Positions 25,571-33,289 of a stretch of DNA of 64,000 nucleotides are shown piece after piece. How positions within the stretch are numbered: the first letter of the stretch is position 1; each line of letters opens with the position of its first letter. The notes beneath the pieces were generated by a model that was not told where the DNA came from, searched no databases, and saw only the letters and a list, made by a program, of their open reading frames with translations. The stretch comes from Thermoplasmata archaeon. GTDB taxonomy: Archaea > Thermoplasmatota > Thermoplasmata > Lutacidiplasmatales > SKW197. The stretch lies in NCBI GenBank assembly GCA_038874435.1, contig JAVZCK010000011.1, positions 1-64,000 of the forward strand. Reading direction: 5' to 3'. A program made the position numbers and the translations under genes.

Positions 25571-27061
25571 ATGGCAACAACATATATTATAAAGGACGAT
25601 GAAAAAACCAGGAAGTGGAAGACCCCTCATGGTGAATTATATATAATCAAGGACAGGTGTAAGGGCTGTGGTTTTTGTATTGAGTTTTGCCCGAAGAAGG
25701 TACTCGTGGAATCCAAAGAGTTCAATGCAAAGGGTTACCATCCACCAGAACTGCAGGAAGATGAGACAAAGAAGTGCATAAACTGTGGTTTCTGTGCAAT
25801 GATTTGTCCTGAATTTGCAATTTTCAGTGAGGCAGATGCCCAGTCAAAAGATGTTGGTCAAATTCCAGAAAAGGAAATCCCAATACCCGAAAGCCCTAAG
25901 ATACCCGAAATAAAAAAAGCAAGAGATGTGCTTACAGGCGAGCATTTCTGGAATGGGGATGTAGCTGCAGCAGAAGGCGCTATTGCTGCTGGTTGCAAAT
26001 TCTTTGCTGGGTATCCAATCACGCCCTCCACTGAAGTTGCAGAACACATTGCGGAGCGGATGCCTCAGATTGGTGGCGTCTATGTTCAGATGGAGGATGA
26101 AATTGCAAGTATAGCCGCAGTTCTTGGGGCAGCCTGGGCAGGTGTCAAGGCAATGACTGCTACTTCTGGTCCAGGTTTCAGTTTAATGCAGGAAAACATC
26201 GGGCTTGGTGCAATGACAGAGACGCCTTGCTTGATAATCAATGTGCAGCGAGGCGGGCCTTCAACCGGGCTACCTACGCTCGTAGCTCAGTCCGATGTGA
26301 TGCAGGCAAAGTGGGGCACACATGGCGACCATGAAATTATTGCATTAGCTCCAAACTCTCCCCAGGAATGCTTTGACCTTACCATTGAATGCTTCAATCT
26401 TGCTTACAAGTATCGCACTCCCGTTGTTCTTCTCATGGATGAATCTGTGGGCCACATGACTGAGAGAGTTGTCGTGCCTGAAAAGAGCAAAATCAAACTT
26501 GTTGATAGAAAGAAGCCGAAAGGGGAGCCAGGTAAGGTGAAGATTTATGAAGCAGATGAAGACCTGGTGCCGCCCATGCCCTATGCTGGAGAGGGCTACA
26601 ACATCCACATGACTGGTCTCACCCATGACGAAAGAGGTTATCCAAGCACAATTGCTGAAACGCAAGAAAGAATGATAAAAAGGATTTGTGATAAAATCAG
26701 GGTGCATGCGGATGAAATTGTCAGGTATGAGGAATTCATGACAGAGGATGCTGAGGTCGTAGTCGTAGCTTACGGAATAACATCCAGAGTTGTGAAGAGG
26801 GCAGTTCTGATGGCAAGAGAAAAAGGAATAAAGGCAGGGATGCTTCGCCTGATCACGATCTGGCCTTTCCCAGAGAAAAAGGTAAGAGAACTTGCAAAGA
26901 AGGTGAAGAATTTTTTGGTTGTGGAAATAAACTATGGTCAGATTGTGCTTGAAGTAGAACGCTGCGCCTGTCCAAGCAAGGTTTCGTTCCTTGGGAAGAT
27001 GGGTGGTGCAGTGCACACGCCTGAGGAAGTTCTAAAGAAAATGATGGAGGTGTGCAAATGA
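25571..27061 (+). CDS. korA: 2-oxoacid:ferredoxin oxidoreductase, ferredoxin + alpha subunit fusion
   Basis: A 496-residue fusion. Residues about 20-85 form a two-[4Fe-4S] ferredoxin (CKGCGFCIEFCP and CINCGFCAMICP), equivalent to the separate delta subunit. The rest is the alpha chain, with GYPITPSTEV, ATSGPGFSLMQENIGLG and VQRGGPSTGLPT, typical of 2-oxoglutarate-type (KorA) enzymes. It catalyses the CoA- and ferredoxin-dependent oxidation (or reverse synthesis) of a 2-oxoacid in the cytoplasm. ATG 25553 is in frame, but ATG 25571 has GGAGGT five bases upstream. It is the first gene of a redox operon and overlaps korB by ATGA. The substrate could also be a branched-chain or aryl 2-oxoacid. 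Confidence 0.92.
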   Translation: MATTYIIKDDEKTRKWKTPHGELYIIKDRCKGCGFCIEFCPKKVLVESKEFNAKGYHPPELQEDETKKCINCGFCAMICPEFAIFSEADAQSKDVGQIPEKEIPIPESPKIPEIKKARDVLTGEHFWNGDVAAAEGAIAAGCKFFAGYPITPSTEVAEHIAERMPQIGGVYVQMEDEIASIAAVLGAAWAGVKAMTATSGPGFSLMQENIGLGAMTETPCLIINVQRGGPSTGLPTLVAQSDVMQAKWGTHGDHEIIALAPNSPQECFDLTIECFNLAYKYRTPVVLLMDESVGHMTERVVVPEKSKIKLVDRKKPKGEPGKVKIYEADEDLVPPMPYAGEGYNIHMTGLTHDERGYPSTIAETQERMIKRICDKIRVHADEIVRYEEFMTEDAEVVVVAYGITSRVVKRAVLMAREKGIKAGMLRLITIWPFPEKKVRELAKKVKNFLVVEINYGQIVLEVERCACPSKVSFLGKMGGAVHTPEEVLKKMMEVCK

Positions 27062-27900
27062 CAATGCATGAAGTTGAGGAAAATCCCCTCGATGTTTATC
27101 TCCGTGCAGATAGAATGCCGCATATCTGGTGCTCTGGTTGTGGTTTAGGCATTGTCACTGGTGCATTTATCCGTGCAATTCAAAAGTCAAAAGTTGATCC
27201 AAAGCTCGTGTCTGTCGTTGCAGGAATTGGGTGCACTGGTAGAATTCCTGGCTATCTCAATTTTGACACATTCCACACAACCCATGGAAGAGCAATTCCG
27301 TTTGCAATCGGCTTAAAAATTGCGAAGCCAGAACTCCATGTTTTTGTGATAAGCGGTGATGGGGACCTCTTCGCTATCGGTGGAAACCATATAATTCATG
27401 CAGCCAGAAGGAATGTGAACATCACTGTGATTTGTGTGAACAATTTCAACTACGGAATGACGGGAGGACAGGTTGGTCCAACAACACCTGAGGATGCAAG
27501 AACCACCACCACACCGTACGGAAACATTGAGCCAGCGTTCAATCTGCCATATGTGATGGCTTCCGCTGGTGCGGTGTATGTTGCAAGATGGACCACACTC
27601 CAGCCAAGGAAGATATTGGACAGCATACTTGAAGCGATGCAGAAGGATGGTTTCTCGTTCATAGAAATAATCTCGCCATGTCCAACAGCTTACGGGCGAA
27701 GAAACGCTCAGAGGGATGCAATGGAAACCATGAAATTTTATCAGTACAAGACAAAAGTTAAGAATGGTGCAGACCCGAAGGAAGGAGACATTTCGCTTAC
27801 CGGCGAAATTCTCACAGGCAAATTTGTTGACATCCAGAAAACCACATACATGGATAGAGTTAAGATGTTGATAGATAAGGCGAACAAGAAGGGGGCTTGA
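27058..27900 (+). CDS. korB: 2-oxoacid:ferredoxin oxidoreductase beta subunit (TPP-binding)
   Basis: Thiamine-diphosphate subunit, 280 residues. Visible: the N-terminal IWCSGCGLGIVTGAFIRAI with its cluster/TPP cysteine, GIGCTGRIPGYLN and the TPP/Mg motif GDGDLFAIGGNH...NNFNYGMTGGQ, plus SPCPTAYGRRN. The SPCPTAYGRRN and GMTGGQ forms are those of KorB-type subunits. ATG 27058 overlaps the alpha stop (ATGA) and follows GGAGGT by six bases; GTG 27052 and ATG 27064 are less likely. Confidence 0.93.
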   Translation: MTMHEVEENPLDVYLRADRMPHIWCSGCGLGIVTGAFIRAIQKSKVDPKLVSVVAGIGCTGRIPGYLNFDTFHTTHGRAIPFAIGLKIAKPELHVFVISGDGDLFAIGGNHIIHAARRNVNITVICVNNFNYGMTGGQVGPTTPEDARTTTTPYGNIEPAFNLPYVMASAGAVYVARWTTLQPRKILDSILEAMQKDGFSFIEIISPCPTAYGRRNAQRDAMETMKFYQYKTKVKNGADPKEGDISLTGEILTGKFVDIQKTTYMDRVKMLIDKANKKGA

Positions 27901-27902
27901 AA

Positions 27903-28460
27903 ATGACAAGAACAGAAATAAAATTTGGAGGTTTTGGTGGGCAGGGCATAATCCTTGCTGGCTTTATTGTAGGAAAGGCGGTCTCGCTTTATGATAAAAA
28001 AGAGGCAGTGTTCACCCAGAGCTATGGACCTGAAGCAAGAGGGGGCGCATGTGCAGCATCCCTTGTTATTGATGAAAAGATGATTGACTACCCTTACCCG
28101 GTTTCGCCAGACATAATGGTAATTATGTCTCAAGAGGCATACCATGATTATGTGCCAACGCTCAAAGAAGGCGGCATCCTGATTATTGACGAAGACCTTG
28201 TAGCATTGGATGACACAGCCAAGAGAGCAAGCAAGATTTACAAGATTCCAGCAACACGATTTGCTGAGGAACTCGGAATGAAGATTGCCGCAAACATTGT
28301 GATGCTGGGCTTCTTTGGATATGTGGCAAGAAATGTGCTCTCCACAGAATCTCTGAAGAGGTCGGTGCTTGAAAGCGTTCCTGCAAGGTTTAGAGAACAA
28401 AATGCAAAGGCATTCGAAAAAGGATACAAATACGCACAGGAAACGATAAAGGGTGAGTAA
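27903..28460 (+). CDS. korC: 2-oxoacid:ferredoxin oxidoreductase gamma subunit
   Basis: The 185-residue gamma chain, with the signature FGGFGGQGIILAG and YGPEARGGACAASLVID, completes a KorA(D)BC enzyme. It is separated from korB by two bases and from hdrA by none. An in-frame TTG at 27897 exists, but ATG 27903 follows the G-rich GGGGGC. With ferredoxin reduced by this enzyme, the next genes (Hdr, MvhD, Frd) are candidate acceptors. Confidence 0.93.
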   Translation: MTRTEIKFGGFGGQGIILAGFIVGKAVSLYDKKEAVFTQSYGPEARGGACAASLVIDEKMIDYPYPVSPDIMVIMSQEAYHDYVPTLKEGGILIIDEDLVALDDTAKRASKIYKIPATRFAEELGMKIAANIVMLGFFGYVARNVLSTESLKRSVLESVPARFREQNAKAFEKGYKYAQETIKGE

Positions 28461-30419
28461 ATGGCAAGAATTGGTGTATTTGTCTGCCATTGTGGAATTA
28501 ACATCGCAGGCGTTGTGGATGTTGAGAAGGTAGTGGAGGAGATTTCAAAGTATCCAGATGTGGTGCATGCCGAACATTACAAATACATGTGCTCAGACCC
28601 AGGCCAGAATTTAATTGTGAATGCGATAAAGGAAAAGCGACTAGATGGTGTTGTAGTTGCTGCATGCTCTCCCAACATGCACGAAACTACCTTCAGAAAT
28701 GCCTGCGAGCGAGCAGGATTAAACCGTTATAGATGTGAGATGGCGAACATTAGAGAGCAGAGTTCCTGGGTGCATGCGGATGAGCCAGAAAAAGCAACAG
28801 AGAAGGCAATTCAGATTCTGCAGGTGACTGTGGAAAAGGTAAAATTAAATTCGGAGTTGAAGGAGGCGGCAGTTCCAGTTACCAAGCGTTGCCTTGTGAT
28901 TGGAGGAGGGATTGCTGGCATTCAAGCTGCCTTAGATGTAGCCGATGCTGGTTATGAAGTGATTCTCGTTGAGAAAACTCCTTCAATTGGTGGACACATG
29001 GCTCAACTCTCAGAGACATTTCCAACTCTTGACTGTTCCCAGTGCATTCTCACCCCTAAGATGGTGGCGGTGTCAAGACATCCTAACATAAAATTGATGA
29101 CTTATGCTGAGGTTGTGGATGTAAAAGGTTTTGTAGGTAATTTCAAGGTTAAAATTCATCAGAAGGCAAGGTATGTGACAAGCGATTGCAACATCTGTGG
29201 TAAGTGTGAGGAAGTTTGCCCGGTTATCGCTCCAAATGAATTTGACAGAAATCTGAGTCCACGCAAAGCAATCTATCTTCCATTTCCGCAGGCAGTGCCT
29301 GCAAGATACACAATAGATACAAATCACTGTCTCGGGCTTAACCCGCTTGTGTGTGGCAAGTGCAAAGAAGTTTGCGAGGCAAAGGCAATTGATTACGACA
29401 TGCGGGATGAAGAAATAGAGGTGGATGTAGGGGCAATAATCGTTGCCACTGGCTATGAACTTTTCCCGAAGGAAAAAATTGGTGAGTATGGTTATGGCGT
29501 TTACCCGGATGTGATAGATGGACTTGAGTTCGAACGCTTGCTTTCTGCGTCTGGCCCAACAGGTGGAGAGGTTGTTCGTCCCTCAGATGGTAAAGTTCCC
29601 AAGGTTGTTGCCTTTATCCAGTGTACCGCCTCAAGAGACCCAGATTCTTACATGCCCTACTGCTCTAAAATCTGCTGCATGTACACTGCAAAACATGCAA
29701 TGCTTTACAAGCATCATGTGCATGATGGCAAGGCCTATGTGTTCTACATTGACATAAGAGCTGGTGGGAAGGACTATGAGGAATTCGTGAAACGGGCAAT
29801 GGAGGAGGAAAGAATCACCTACATTAGAGGTAAGGTTTCAAAGGTTTTCAGGAGAGGCGACAAAATGGTTGTCTGGGGCTCAGACACACTCAGCGGCGAG
29901 TTTGTAGAACTTGAGGCAGACCTTGTGGTTCTTGCCTCTGCAATTGTTCCAATACCTGATACGAAGAAGGTCGCAAATCTATTAAAAATCCCAGTGGATG
30001 AAAACTCCTTCCTGAAAGAGGCACATCCAAAGCTAAGGCCTGTTGAAACCCTTGTTCAGGGGGTTTACATCTGCGGTGCAGCACATGGTCCAAAGGATAT
30101 TCCAGAAACGGTTGCTCAGGCAAGTGGGGCTTCAAGCAAGGCAATTGCAATTCTCTCTGGAAAAGAACTGTACCATGAGCCCACAACGGCTGAAGTGAAC
30201 ATGGATGCATGCTCTGGCTGTAGGGTTTGCGTTAATCTCTGTCCTTTCAGTGCTATTACATTCAACGAAACCACGCACACTGTTGAAATCAACGAGATTT
30301 TGTGCGAGGGTTGTGGCACCTGCGTTGCTGCCTGTCCCACTGGCGCTCTGAAACTCAGAAACATGACTGATAAACAAATTTTCAACATGATAAGGGCAGC
30401 TCTCTCTGGAGGTGATTAA
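28461..30419 (+). CDS. hdrA: Heterodisulfide reductase-type subunit HdrA
   Basis: Flavin-containing iron-sulfur protein, 652 residues, the normal HdrA length. In order: the N-terminal VFVCHCGINIAG cluster segment, CSDPGQNLI, CSPNMHETTFRNAC, the FAD-binding RCLVIGGGIAGIQAALDVA, the conserved FPTLDCSQCILTPKM, an inserted CNICGKCEEVCP, CGKCKEVCEAKAIDYD, and two C-terminal [4Fe-4S] motifs CSGCRVCVNLCP and CEGCGTCVAACP. In methanogens and sulfate reducers HdrA is the electron-bifurcating flavoprotein. Stop of korC and ATG 28461 are contiguous; GGGTGAG precedes the start. The acceptor here is not known. Confidence 0.94.
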   Translation: MARIGVFVCHCGINIAGVVDVEKVVEEISKYPDVVHAEHYKYMCSDPGQNLIVNAIKEKRLDGVVVAACSPNMHETTFRNACERAGLNRYRCEMANIREQSSWVHADEPEKATEKAIQILQVTVEKVKLNSELKEAAVPVTKRCLVIGGGIAGIQAALDVADAGYEVILVEKTPSIGGHMAQLSETFPTLDCSQCILTPKMVAVSRHPNIKLMTYAEVVDVKGFVGNFKVKIHQKARYVTSDCNICGKCEEVCPVIAPNEFDRNLSPRKAIYLPFPQAVPARYTIDTNHCLGLNPLVCGKCKEVCEAKAIDYDMRDEEIEVDVGAIIVATGYELFPKEKIGEYGYGVYPDVIDGLEFERLLSASGPTGGEVVRPSDGKVPKVVAFIQCTASRDPDSYMPYCSKICCMYTAKHAMLYKHHVHDGKAYVFYIDIRAGGKDYEEFVKRAMEEERITYIRGKVSKVFRRGDKMVVWGSDTLSGEFVELEADLVVLASAIVPIPDTKKVANLLKIPVDENSFLKEAHPKLRPVETLVQGVYICGAAHGPKDIPETVAQASGASSKAIAILSGKELYHEPTTAEVNMDACSGCRVCVNLCPFSAITFNETTHTVEINEILCEGCGTCVAACPTGALKLRNMTDKQIFNMIRAALSGGD

Positions 30420-30422
30420 TTG
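30408..30422 (+). promoter_or_regulatory. GGAGGT ribosome binding site driving a TTG start
   Basis: GGAGGT (30408-30413) lies inside the last codons of hdrA, six bases before TTG 30420, which directly follows the hdrA stop TAA. No ATG or GTG start is available that would keep the conserved N-terminus. Confidence 0.65.
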
Positions 30423-30842
30423 GGTTTCGAACCAAAGATTGTGGCATTTCTCTGCAACTGGTGTGCATACAGTGGTGCTGATCTAGCTGGTGTATCTCGC
30501 CTTCAGTATCCACCAAACATGATTCCAATCAGGGTTATGTGCTCTGGTAGAGTGGACCCCCAGTTTGTGCTTGAGGCCTTTAAAAATGGGGCTGATGGTG
30601 TGTTTATTGGCGGTTGTCATACCCCTGGAGATTGCCATTATGTTGTTGGTAACTTCAAAGCGTTCAAACGAGTGGTGATGCTTAAAAAAATGCTGGCGCA
30701 GCTTGGCATTGAGCCGGAAAGATTGAGAATTGAGTGGGTCTCTGCAAGTGAAGGCAGGAAGTTTGCAGAAGTGAGCAAGGAATTCGTGGAGCAAGTCAGG
30801 TCTCTGGGTCCATTGAATTACGGAAAAAGGGAAAAAGCATGA
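30420..30842 (+). CDS. mvhD: MvhD-like [2Fe-2S] subunit
   Basis: A 140-residue protein of the methyl-viologen-reducing hydrogenase delta family, which links HdrA to an electron-delivering enzyme. Conserved cysteines are in FLCNWCAYSGAD, MCSGRVDP and GCHTPGDCHY. It begins at TTG 30420, immediately after the hdrA stop. The partner normally feeding MvhD is an MvhAG hydrogenase or formate dehydrogenase, neither of which lies in the window, so another donor such as ferredoxin or NADH-linked modules elsewhere must be considered. It overlaps the next gene by four bases. Confidence 0.92.
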   Translation: MGFEPKIVAFLCNWCAYSGADLAGVSRLQYPPNMIPIRVMCSGRVDPQFVLEAFKNGADGVFIGGCHTPGDCHYVVGNFKAFKRVVMLKKMLAQLGIEPERLRIEWVSASEGRKFAEVSKEFVEQVRSLGPLNYGKREKA

Positions 30843-31312
30843 AGACACTGGTAATAGGTCTTGGGAATCCGTTGCTTGGTGATGACGGAGTAGGTATAGA
30901 AGCAGTTAATATGCTCAGAACCAAACTGCGGAGCAGATTTGGAGATGTAGATGTGGAGGCAATGAACTCCTCTGGTTTTGAAGTGGCAGAGAGGATGCTC
31001 GGGTATGAAAGAGCAATTGTAGTTGATGCGATTGCTGGCAGGATGCCAGGAACTGTACATGCCTTTGGCGTAGAGCAACTGCAACCCACAATCCACTTTA
31101 CCAATCCTCACGACATGAACATTCAGACAGCAATTGAATGGCTTAAGAGCCATGAGAACTTTCCTAGGATTGTGAAATTTGTTGCGGTTGAGATTTTGCC
31201 AGAGAATGAATTCAGGGAAGGATTAAGCGAAAAGGTGAGGCAGGCATTACCAGTAGTTGAGAAAATAATTATGAAAGAACTGGAAGGAGGTAAAAGAAAT
31301 GCAGATAAATGA
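30839..31312 (+). CDS. Hydrogenase maturation protease (HyaD/HycI family)
   Basis: Endopeptidase that removes the C-terminal peptide of a [NiFe]-hydrogenase large subunit after nickel insertion. The 157-residue product has the family start LVIGLGNPLLGDDGVG, with the metal-binding Asp in GDDGVG, a second acidic ligand in VVDAIAGRMPGTV and the His in FTNPHDMNI. It overlaps mvhD by ATGA and hdrC by 14 bases. No hydrogenase gene is visible here, so the target must be encoded elsewhere. The overlap with hdrC is long for a functional junction, yet both frames are well conserved. Confidence 0.88.
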   Translation: MKTLVIGLGNPLLGDDGVGIEAVNMLRTKLRSRFGDVDVEAMNSSGFEVAERMLGYERAIVVDAIAGRMPGTVHAFGVEQLQPTIHFTNPHDMNIQTAIEWLKSHENFPRIVKFVAVEILPENEFREGLSEKVRQALPVVEKIIMKELEGGKRNADK

Positions 31313-31697
31313 AGCTGAAATTGGAAAGCGAGAGAGTTTCATAAAACTTGTTGAGGAACTGTCAGGCCAGAATTTGTTTGCATGCTATCAGTGTGGCAGG
31401 TGCTCAGCTGGCTGTCCTATGGTGAAGAAGATGGAGCTAATTCCCAGCATGGTGATGAGGTTAGTGCAACTCGGTGATGAAAAGGTGCTCGATAAAAACA
31501 CATACTGGATTTGTGCATCCTGCTATACATGTGATGTTCGCTGCCCGAAGGGAATTGACATAGCAAAGGTGATGGAGGCATTGCGACAGATAAAGCTGAG
31601 AAAGAACATGAACTATGTGGACATAAGAAAGATTGAAGGGATTGAAGAACTGCCGCAGATTGCACTGATTTCAAATTTCCGTAAGTACACTGGTTGA
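31299..31697 (+). CDS. hdrC: Heterodisulfide reductase-type subunit HdrC
   Basis: A 132-residue ferredoxin-like protein with two [4Fe-4S] motifs, CYQCGRCSAGCPM and CASCYTCDVRCPKG, that passes electrons between HdrA and HdrB. GGAGGT precedes ATG 31299 within the end of the protease gene. It is soluble and lacks membrane helices, so it belongs to the cytoplasmic HdrABC type rather than the membrane HdrDE type. TGA 31695 is fused to the ribosome binding site of hdrB. Confidence 0.93.
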   Translation: MQINEAEIGKRESFIKLVEELSGQNLFACYQCGRCSAGCPMVKKMELIPSMVMRLVQLGDEKVLDKNTYWICASCYTCDVRCPKGIDIAKVMEALRQIKLRKNMNYVDIRKIEGIEELPQIALISNFRKYTG

Positions 31698-31706
31698 GGT
31701 GGTTAA

Positions 31707-32582
31707 ATGAAAATTCCATATTTTCCTGGTTGTAGTTTAAAATCCGATGCAGCCCACTTCGAGCAATCAGCAATAGAGTTTTGCAAAGCGATAGGTGTGG
31801 AACTTGTTGAACTTCCGAACTGGAATTGCTGTGGCACTGTGCATTCTCTTACAACAGATGACATCATGCACCATCTTGCCTGCTTTAGAAACTTGATCCA
31901 TGCTCAGGAACTGGGAAAAGAATTGGGTACGAATAAACTGATCACACTTTGCGCAATGTGTTATAACACTCTGGCTCAAGTAAATGAACTTGCAAAAAGA
32001 AAGCCGGATGACTTGAAGACGGCAAATGAGTTCATAGACGATCTGCCAGATTATGAGGCAAAGGTGGAGGTGCTCCATCTTCTCACATTCCTCAACAACT
32101 ATGTGAGTTTTGAGAAAATTGCGAAGGTTGTCAAAGGAAGGTTGAATGGTCTTAAGGTTGCACCCTACTATGGTTGCCTGCTTGTCCGTCCAGAGCATGT
32201 GAAAATTGATGATAGAGAAAGGCCTGTTTTGCTTTCGAAACTGCTAAATTTGATGGGTGCCAAAACCGTAGAGTTCCCTTACGCTGTTGAGTGCTGCGGT
32301 TCCTATCACACAGTAAATCTGAAGGAAGCAGTTGTGGAAAAAACCTACACAATCATAAACAACGCAAGAGAAAATGGGGCTGAGGCGATTGTGCTCTCCT
32401 GTCCATTGTGCGAATTTAATCTGGATAAAAGGCAGAGAGATGTGAAGGCAGCTTATCCTACATTTGAGCCGATGCCTGTGTTCTATTTCACAGAGTTGCT
32501 AGCACTTGCTGGAGGCAAAAAAATCAATGTCAATGCACATTATGTCTCGCCTGAAAATGTGCTTGCAAAATACAAGTTATGA
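31707..32582 (+). CDS. hdrB: Heterodisulfide reductase-type subunit HdrB (CCG domain protein)
   Basis: A 291-residue catalytic-type subunit with two cysteine-rich CCG domains. The motifs seen are NWNCCGTVH with CAMCYN, and AVECCGSYH with CPLCEFNL. In HdrB these bind the noncubane [4Fe-4S] clusters that cleave heterodisulfides. Next to fumarate reductase genes it recalls the CCG part of methanogen TfrB (thiol:fumarate reductase), but is a separate gene here. TGAGGTGGT at 31695-31703 provides its ribosome binding site. The natural thiol substrate in this organism is unknown. Confidence 0.93.
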   Translation: MKIPYFPGCSLKSDAAHFEQSAIEFCKAIGVELVELPNWNCCGTVHSLTTDDIMHHLACFRNLIHAQELGKELGTNKLITLCAMCYNTLAQVNELAKRKPDDLKTANEFIDDLPDYEAKVEVLHLLTFLNNYVSFEKIAKVVKGRLNGLKVAPYYGCLLVRPEHVKIDDRERPVLLSKLLNLMGAKTVEFPYAVECCGSYHTVNLKEAVVEKTYTIINNARENGAEAIVLSCPLCEFNLDKRQRDVKAAYPTFEPMPVFYFTELLALAGGKKINVNAHYVSPENVLAKYKL

Positions 32583-32591
32583 GGTGGTTGA

Positions 32592-33284
32592 ATGGAAGAA
32601 GCAAAAACAATAAAAGTGTACATAATGGGAAAGGAGCATGAAGTGCCAGAGGGCCTGACGATAATGAAAGCAATTGAGTATGCTGGCTACAAGATAGTTC
32701 GTGGAGCGGGCTGTAGAGCAGGGTTCTGTGGTGCCTGTGCGACGGTTTACAGGAAGGCGAATGAATACAAGCTCAGAGTTGCCCTTGCCTGCCAGACGCT
32801 TGCCGAAGATGGTATGTATCTCACAGAGATTCCATTTGTGCCAGCAAACAAGTCGATTTATGAAATTGAAAAACTCACTCCCAAAGCAAACCTGATTCTC
32901 CAGTATTACCCCGAAGTTGCGAGATGTGTTGCCTGCAACACCTGCACAAAGTCCTGCCCACAGGATTTGAAGGTGATGGACTATATCCAGGCAATGAAGA
33001 GAGGAGACATTGCGAAGGCCGCTGAGCTCTCCTTTGACTGCGTGCAGTGTGGTTTGTGTGCTGCTCGCTGTCCTGCAGAAATTGTGCATTATCATGCCGC
33101 CCAGCTTGCAAGAAGGGTCTATGGCAAATACCTTGCAAAACCCTCTCCAAATCTTGAGAAGAGAATCAAGGAAATTGAGGAGGGAAAATATGCGGAGGAG
33201 ATTAAGAAATTGAAGAGCATGCCACTTGAGGAAATGAAGAAGAAGTATATGGAACAGCAGAAGAATGCTGAGAAGGAGGAATGA
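32592..33284 (+). CDS. Fumarate reductase/succinate dehydrogenase iron-sulfur subunit (TfrB-like)
   Basis: A 230-residue protein. The N-terminal domain has a plant-type [2Fe-2S] motif GCRAGFCGACATV with the fourth Cys in ALACQTL. The C-terminal domain has CVACNTCTKSCP and CVQCGLCAARCP for two further clusters. Unlike methanogen TfrB it lacks the CCG domains, which are encoded separately by hdrB just upstream. The end is a charged, likely coiled-coil tail. TGAGGTGGT (32580-32588) fuses the hdrB stop to its ribosome binding site. Its stop overlaps an in-frame ATG (33281) of the flavoprotein gene. Confidence 0.9.
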   Translation: MEEAKTIKVYIMGKEHEVPEGLTIMKAIEYAGYKIVRGAGCRAGFCGACATVYRKANEYKLRVALACQTLAEDGMYLTEIPFVPANKSIYEIEKLTPKANLILQYYPEVARCVACNTCTKSCPQDLKVMDYIQAMKRGDIAKAAELSFDCVQCGLCAARCPAEIVHYHAAQLARRVYGKYLAKPSPNLEKRIKEIEEGKYAEEIKKLKSMPLEEMKKKYMEQQKNAEKEE

Positions 33285-33289
33285 TAAAT

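Noticed and set aside
27741-28490. 249-codon minus-strand open frame over korC
   Set aside because: Cys/His-rich composition is a mirror of the conserved plus-strand gene; no start signals and no family.
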